Under the pieces are notes generated by a model. The model made no database searches. It was not told the origin of the DNA and was given only the letters and a program-made list of their open reading frames with translations. The translations under genes and the position numbers were made by a program. Below, piece by piece: positions 6,437 through 9,528 of a stretch of 9,528 nucleotides of DNA (position 1 is its first letter; every line of letters begins with the position of its first letter). Origin of the DNA: Bacillota bacterium (GTDB taxonomy: Bacteria; Bacillota; Thermosediminibacteria; Thermosediminibacterales; Thermosediminibacteraceae); contig QGUT01000053.1 in assembly GCA_003242255.1 (NCBI GenBank), positions 1-9,528 of the forward strand, in the 5' to 3' direction.

Positions 6437-8344
6437 TCAAGAATCCTCTAAATCAAGATACTCGGTCTTCATCCTCAAAGGATCGAAGGCCCTTCCACCG
6501 CCGTCGTAGAACTTCCCGAAAAACTCGATGTACTGCAGACGGCTGTCGTGGACGTAAGCACCAAGGGCGTTGACCGCAATGTTAAATACATGTCCCACGA
6601 CGAGGATAATTACCATGGCAATATATCCGACGATATTTACCCCAAGCATTCGGGCCATTGTATTTATTACAGTGGCTATTACGCCTGTGGCCAAACCTAA
6701 GGCCAGGAGCCTCGAATACGACAGCACGTCGCTGAGATAACTCGTCACGTTGTAAAGGCTGAGCAAGCCTGATGTAAATTTTTTAATTATGCTCTTTTGC
6801 GATCTGCCCTGGGTCAGCACAAGACCTACAGCTCCGGCTAAAGCTACGTATTTTGCAATTCCCATAGTCGCCGGAAAGGCCAGCATTATGAGCCCGGTCA
6901 GAAATACCAACCACAGCCCTTCGTCCATCAAAGCCCCTGCCACATTGCCGCTTCTCACATCCTTATAGGCTTTCAAAATTATTCCCGCGTATATGTGCAC
7001 GAGGCCCATCGCAAAGCTCAAATAAAGCACCGCCATGGGATCGTCCAGAGGATTTATCCAGAGGGGTTTTATCGTTATAAGGTCACCAAACCAGCTGCCG
7101 AAGACCATTCCCCAGACGAAAGTGGATATTCCTCCGAGGAACAGCAATTCGACCAGTTTTTTGCCCGAGCCCTGGAGTTTGAGTTTCCACAAAGCCAGAC
7201 CTGTAAGCAGCGACAGCACCAACCCGTAGGCTGCGTCGCTGACCATCATCCCGAAAAATACGAAATAAAAGAAGGCCATGACCGTGTTGGGATCAATTTC
7301 CCTAGGACTCGGAAGGCTGTAAAGCTCGGTCACTATCTCGAAAGGCTGTACCAGCCTCGAATTTGATAAAAGCACCGGTATGTCATCATCTTCAGTGGGA
7401 TCTACGAAATCGATATAGACTACATCGGTAACCGAATTTACCGCCTTTTTTATAGCCTCCATCGAATTTTCCGGCACAAAAGCCTTCATCGCAAATATCT
7501 TTTCGGTGTCGGCCATCTTCTGCAGATTTTCTTTCTTTTCCTTTTCCAAGAGCCAGTAATCGTAAACGGCCTTTAGGTCCAGGATTTTGTCCGCTAGCTT
7601 CCCAATTTCTTCTTTTATATTTTTCCTTTCAACTTCTATCGCTTCTAACCTTTCCTTTAAACTGCGTATGATTTCCGCCGGCGTTCCGGTGAATCCACTG
7701 AATTCTTCGGTGTTTACAGAAAATTCTTTGCAAATTTCCTGCACTTCAGCCCGAACCGAACTATGGTATACTATCAGAGCCAGATTATCCTCTCGGCCTT
7801 CGCCGACGGGAATTACTTCCAGCGGCAATTCGGTTTCCTTCGCCCTGTCCATGAGCCCTTTAAAATTTTTCTTAGGCACGTAGATGGCCTTTAGATCAAC
7901 CCTGCCCGTGGTGCCAAGGTCTTCTACAGGTATATCAAGGGCTTCCCAGGGTTTTATCAACTCTATCTGATTGCCTATCCTTCCTTCTTCGGTTTTTAAC
8001 CTCGACAGCCTCTGCTCCAAGCCGTAGACTGCATCAACTACTTCGAAAATTTCTCCCTCCCGGCTCGAAAGTTCCCGCAGTTTTTCCAAGCTGACTTTGG
8101 GCCTCCCGTACAGGAGGGGATTTTGCTCCTTGGTGTAAGGCTTCAAAAATTCTATGGCAAATTTCAACCTCGAAAGCTTGGCCTCCAGATCCGAAAATTC
8201 GGCAGCTATTTTTGAACTGCCACCCTCTTCTTCTTCGATGTCCGCTATTTCAACGGCCTCCAGCCTCTGCAGGGCGTCGAGGAAACGGTTTAAATCCTTT
8301 TTCAGACCCAGGAGGTACATCTTTTTCATCTTAACTATTGCCAT
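6437..8344 (-). CDS. ntpI: V-type ATPase membrane subunit a/I (ion half-channels)
   Basis: Subunit I provides the two half-channels through which ions reach and leave the c-ring, and it anchors the peripheral stalks. The protein is 635 residues. Residues 1-340 form the cytoplasmic arm, with charged helical hairpins (for example 225-285). Residues 350-635 are the membrane domain with about eight hydrophobic helices. Family landmarks are PFEIVTELYSLPSPREIDPN (334-353), FFGMMVSDAAYG (363-374), FVWGMVFGSWFGD (409-421) and TSYLSDVLSYSRLLALGLA (534-552). R545 in the last is the essential arginine facing the c-ring glutamate. A second conserved arginine, R602, lies in HDSRLQYIEFFGKFYDGGG. The start MAIVKMKK is usual for the family, although its ribosome binding site is weak (AGAAGG about 12 bases upstream). 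The 14-base overlap with the H gene suggests translational coupling. Confidence 0.97.
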   Translation of the reverse strand: MAIVKMKKMYLLGLKKDLNRFLDALQRLEAVEIADIEEEEGGSSKIAAEFSDLEAKLSRLKFAIEFLKPYTKEQNPLLYGRPKVSLEKLRELSSREGEIFEVVDAVYGLEQRLSRLKTEEGRIGNQIELIKPWEALDIPVEDLGTTGRVDLKAIYVPKKNFKGLMDRAKETELPLEVIPVGEGREDNLALIVYHSSVRAEVQEICKEFSVNTEEFSGFTGTPAEIIRSLKERLEAIEVERKNIKEEIGKLADKILDLKAVYDYWLLEKEKKENLQKMADTEKIFAMKAFVPENSMEAIKKAVNSVTDVVYIDFVDPTEDDDIPVLLSNSRLVQPFEIVTELYSLPSPREIDPNTVMAFFYFVFFGMMVSDAAYGLVLSLLTGLALWKLKLQGSGKKLVELLFLGGISTFVWGMVFGSWFGDLITIKPLWINPLDDPMAVLYLSFAMGLVHIYAGIILKAYKDVRSGNVAGALMDEGLWLVFLTGLIMLAFPATMGIAKYVALAGAVGLVLTQGRSQKSIIKKFTSGLLSLYNVTSYLSDVLSYSRLLALGLATGVIATVINTMARMLGVNIVGYIAMVIILVVGHVFNIAVNALGAYVHDSRLQYIEFFGKFYDGGGRAFDPLRMKTEYLDLEDS

Positions 8345-8654
8345 ACAAAGTCACTACCTTCTTTACGATAAAGTCGGCTACTCCGGGAATGCGCTCTTTT
8401 GAGCACTCAACCAATTTTTTTATCTTATTTTCGTACTCCTCTTTTAGAGACAGGGCTTCCGCTTCGGCTTCTTTCTTTGCATTTTCCACAATGTCCTTGA
8501 GAATTTCCTCGCTTTTTTTGCGAGCACCGAAAATTATTTCTTCCGCTTCGCGGTTGGCCTTGGCCACAATGGACCTGGCTTCTTTCTCGGCTTCTTCCAC
8601 CATAGCCTTAGCCTCGCTCTCGGCTGCCCTTATATCATCCAGTATTTCTTTCAA
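8331..8654 (-). CDS. ntpF: V-type ATPase peripheral stalk subunit H/G
   Basis: This is the small helical partner of subunit E in the peripheral stalk (NtpF in E. hirae, AhaH in archaea). The 107-residue product is nearly all predicted helix. It is rich in E, A and K with heptad-like spacing (for example AESEAKAMVEEAEKEARSIV, 11-30), the pattern that forms a two-stranded coiled coil with E. It ends in a short hydrophobic segment, GVADFIVKKVV. Similar helical composition also occurs in F-type subunit b, but the position directly before subunit I and the length identify it as the V-type stalk protein. The start codon is TTG at 8654, supported by AGGAGGTGAT (8670-8661). The stop lies 14 bases inside the I gene. 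Confidence 0.92.
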   Translation of the reverse strand: MKEILDDIRAAESEAKAMVEEAEKEARSIVAKANREAEEIIFGARKKSEEILKDIVENAKKEAEAEALSLKEEYENKIKKLVECSKERIPGVADFIVKKVVTLYGNS

Positions 8655-8660
8655 GCTGAA

Positions 8661-8670
8661 ATCACCTCCT
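8661..8670 (-). promoter_or_regulatory. Perfect Shine-Dalgarno site that fixes the TTG start of the H/G gene
   Basis: AGGAGGTGAT is fully complementary to the 3' end of bacterial 16S rRNA. It lies 6 bases before the TTG at 8654, or 10 bases counted from the end of AGGAGG. No ATG or GTG lies at a usable distance. The strong site probably offsets the weak start codon. Confidence 0.85.
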
Positions 8671-8679
8671 GCGATTTAA

Positions 8680-8898
8680 TTATTTCTTTTTTTTGAATTC
8701 TAAGGACACAAGTTTATAGGCGCTCAATGCCCCAGAAAAAACTCCTAAAAACACTCCCAGAATTAAAAAAAGGCTGCCCGACGAAAGCCTGCTGTCCAGA
8801 TAGCTTCCTAAATAAACACCACAGAAAATAGGTAGGGCTATATTTAACCCAATTTGAGTTAAAAGTATAGCATATTGGACTATTTTTGTATCTTTCAT
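8680..8898 (-). CDS. AtpZ/AtpI-like small membrane protein at the operon head
   Basis: The product is 72 residues with two hydrophobic helices (about 8-31 and 42-64) and a basic tail ending in four lysines. It matches the pattern of the AtpZ/AtpI family, known from the first position of F-type ATPase operons: a glycine-rich end of helix 1 running into GVYLGSYLDSRL (27-38), and a second glycine-zipper helix, LGVFLGVFSGALSAYKL. Family members have been linked to c-ring assembly and to Mg2+ or Ca2+ transport. Its position ahead of a V-type operon suggests a similar assembly role here; that is inference. An in-frame TTG at 8934 would add 12 residues but lies within the promoter -35 hexamer, so the ATG at 8898 is chosen. 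That ATG has no ribosome binding site. A gap of 25 bases separates it from the H/G gene. Confidence 0.85.
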   Translation of the reverse strand: MKDTKIVQYAILLTQIGLNIALPIFCGVYLGSYLDSRLSSGSLFLILGVFLGVFSGALSAYKLVSLEFKKKK

Positions 8899-8905
8899 AG
8901 AGGTA

Positions 8906-8934
8906 ATTATACAATATAAACAAGAAAAATTCAA
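8906..8934 (-). promoter_or_regulatory. Sigma-A-type promoter of the V-type ATPase operon
   Basis: TTGAAT (8934-8929) and a perfect TATAAT (8911-8906) are separated by exactly 17 bases, the optimum for the housekeeping sigma factor. The surrounding sequence is AT-rich. Seven bases after TATAAT comes the ATG of the AtpI-like gene, so transcription is expected to begin at or within a base or two of that start codon. It is the only good promoter seen ahead of the operon. Confidence 0.85.
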
Positions 8935-9003
8935 ACAGGGGATTGTTAAATTTTCGACTAATTTCTCGTACTATCTTTCATTTAAGCACAATTGCTGTAG
9001 TTT

Positions 9004-9021
9004 ATGTGAACCATATCACAA
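9004..9021. promoter_or_regulatory. Rex- or CRP-like operator palindrome
   Basis: TGTGA (9005-9009) and TCACA (9016-9020) form a perfect dyad around six bases, which is the CRP core consensus. The wider 18 bases match the Rex consensus TTGTGAANNNNTTCACAA at 12 of 14 fixed positions. Rex senses the NADH/NAD+ ratio and is common in Firmicutes. The centre lies about 114 bases before the predicted operon start, far for direct repression. Function is inferred from sequence alone. Confidence 0.45.
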
Positions 9022-9080
9022 TGTTTCCGGGCTGCCTTGATCTGCAAGGCTTTTAGTACTTTTGGGTCTTATGGAAACAT
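9021..9080. repeat. 60-nt inverted-repeat element enclosing a second hairpin
   Basis: ATGTTTCC (9021-9028) pairs with GGAAACAT (9073-9080), a perfect 8-bp stem closing the element. Inside it GCCTTG (9034-9039) and CAAGGC (9045-9050) form a 6-bp hairpin with a 5-base loop. On the minus strand neither stem is followed by a T-run, so it is not a standard terminator for the RsgI-like gene. On the plus strand the inner hairpin is followed by TTTT, but no plus-strand gene needs ending. It could be an RNA element, a processed spacer, or the relic of a small mobile element. Confidence 0.5.
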
Positions 9081-9086
9081 CTGCCT

Positions 9087-9528
9087 TCACTGCTCAAGCT
9101 TTTTTATCAGGTCTCTGATGTTCATATCCTTTACATTTTGAATCTCTAACTTTGAGCCCCTTTCTTTCAATTTCTCGTAGAGGACCAGTTTCCCCTGGGA
9201 GATACCGAGTTTCCTCGCTTCGTCGTGCAGTTTAATGGAGGCGTATTGAACGTGGAGGTGAATTTCATCATCGCTCTGCTGCTGGATGGAAAAACCGGCT
9301 TCTTCTTTCTTTGCGGCCAATTGCAGTTTTTCGCCCAGCTCCCACTTTTCTTCATCCTTCCGATCGGATATGGTGATAATCACCATCGGCTCATCTCCGA
9401 GAAAGTCCCGCTCCTTCATCTTCTCAAGCAGGGTCCCCACCACTTTTTCGGCGGGCATGGCCCAAAAGGATCTTCCGTCTCCAACCAGATGCTTTCCTTC
9501 TTCATCTAAACCAACGACGTCGATGGCC
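9087..9528 (-). CDS. rsgI: RsgI-like anti-sigma-I factor, C-terminal part (gene starts outside the window)
   Basis: RsgI proteins are membrane-spanning anti-sigma factors that hold SigI inactive. The open frame continues to the right edge, so at least 146 residues are present and the N-terminal cytosolic and membrane parts are off the window. The visible part fits the conserved extracytoplasmic domain. It opens with IDVVGLDEEGKHL (the family has a VxxLNEDG-type strand). MVIITISD, a beta strand, comes next. The most conserved C-terminal block is ARKLGISQGKLVLYEKL (104-120 of the visible part) and then VKDMNIRDLIKKL. An internal ATG at 9458 lies mid-domain and is unlikely to be the start. The protein ends right after the conserved domain, with no carbohydrate-binding or other sensor module as found in cellulolytic clostridia. 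The assignment comes from pattern recognition without a search. Confidence 0.72.
   Translation of the reverse strand, partial: AIDVVGLDEEGKHLVGDGRSFWAMPAEKVVGTLLEKMKERDFLGDEPMVIITISDRKDEEKWELGEKLQLAAKKEEAGFSIQQQSDDEIHLHVQYASIKLHDEARKLGISQGKLVLYEKLKERGSKLEIQNVKDMNIRDLIKKLEQ

Noticed and set aside
8680..8934. Longer AtpI-like protein starting at the TTG at 8934.
   Set aside because: The TTG is part of the -35 hexamer and has no ribosome binding site. The transcript should start downstream of it, and the added 12 residues do not look like the family.
9034..9054. Plus-strand hairpin followed by TTTT that looks like a weak terminator.
   Set aside because: No plus-strand gene precedes it, the T-run is short, and the hairpin is better read as part of the larger inverted-repeat element.
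9225..9509. Plus-strand frame of 94 codons opposite the RsgI-like gene.
   Set aside because: Antisense shadow of a frame that stays open to the window edge and carries conserved RsgI motifs.

Overview
The window is almost filled by one complete operon for a bacterial V/A-type ATPase, encoded on the minus strand and therefore read from right to left. The host looks like an anaerobic member of the Firmicutes (Clostridia). The reasons are canonical AGGAGG-type ribosome binding sites, a gene order matching the Na+-ATPase (ntp) operon of Enterococcus hirae, and an RsgI-family anti-sigma protein next door. A thermophilic clostridium is plausible, but this is inference; no marker in the window fixes the species.

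Layout from right to left. At 9528-9087 lies the C-terminal part of an RsgI-like anti-sigma-I factor whose beginning is off the window. A 188-bp gap (8899-9086) carries a 60-nt inverted-repeat element (9021-9080), a Rex- or CRP-like palindrome (9004-9021) and a strong sigma-A-type promoter (8906-8934). The operon then runs: a small AtpZ/AtpI-like two-helix membrane protein (8898-8680), peripheral-stalk subunit H/G (8654-8331), membrane subunit a/I (8344-6437), proteolipid c/K (6373-5891), peripheral-stalk subunit E (5877-5275), connector subunit C/d (5275-4265), rotor subunit F (4272-3943), catalytic subunit A (3946-2174), nucleotide-binding subunit B (2181-799) and rotor shaft subunit D (796-176). 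Most junctions overlap or are separated by 2 to 25 bases. The exception is a 63-base, very AT-rich gap just before the proteolipid gene. A 13-bp hairpin terminator (130-165) closes the operon. At the left edge a new minus-strand gene starts at 19 behind a strong ribosome binding site, and only its first six codons are present.

How the genes work together: A and B form the catalytic head, D and F the central rotor, C couples the rotor to the c-ring, E and H form the peripheral stalks, and I with K form the ion channel and rotor ring. The proteolipid keeps all five residues known to coordinate Na+ in E. hirae NtpK, so a sodium-coupled enzyme is the best prediction. Whether it works as a pump or a synthase cannot be told from sequence.

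This is mostly a well-understood locus. The items worth a second look are in the control region and at the operon head: the AtpI-like gene in a V-type operon, its apparently leaderless start, the palindrome, the structured 60-nt element, and the AU-rich leader of the proteolipid gene.
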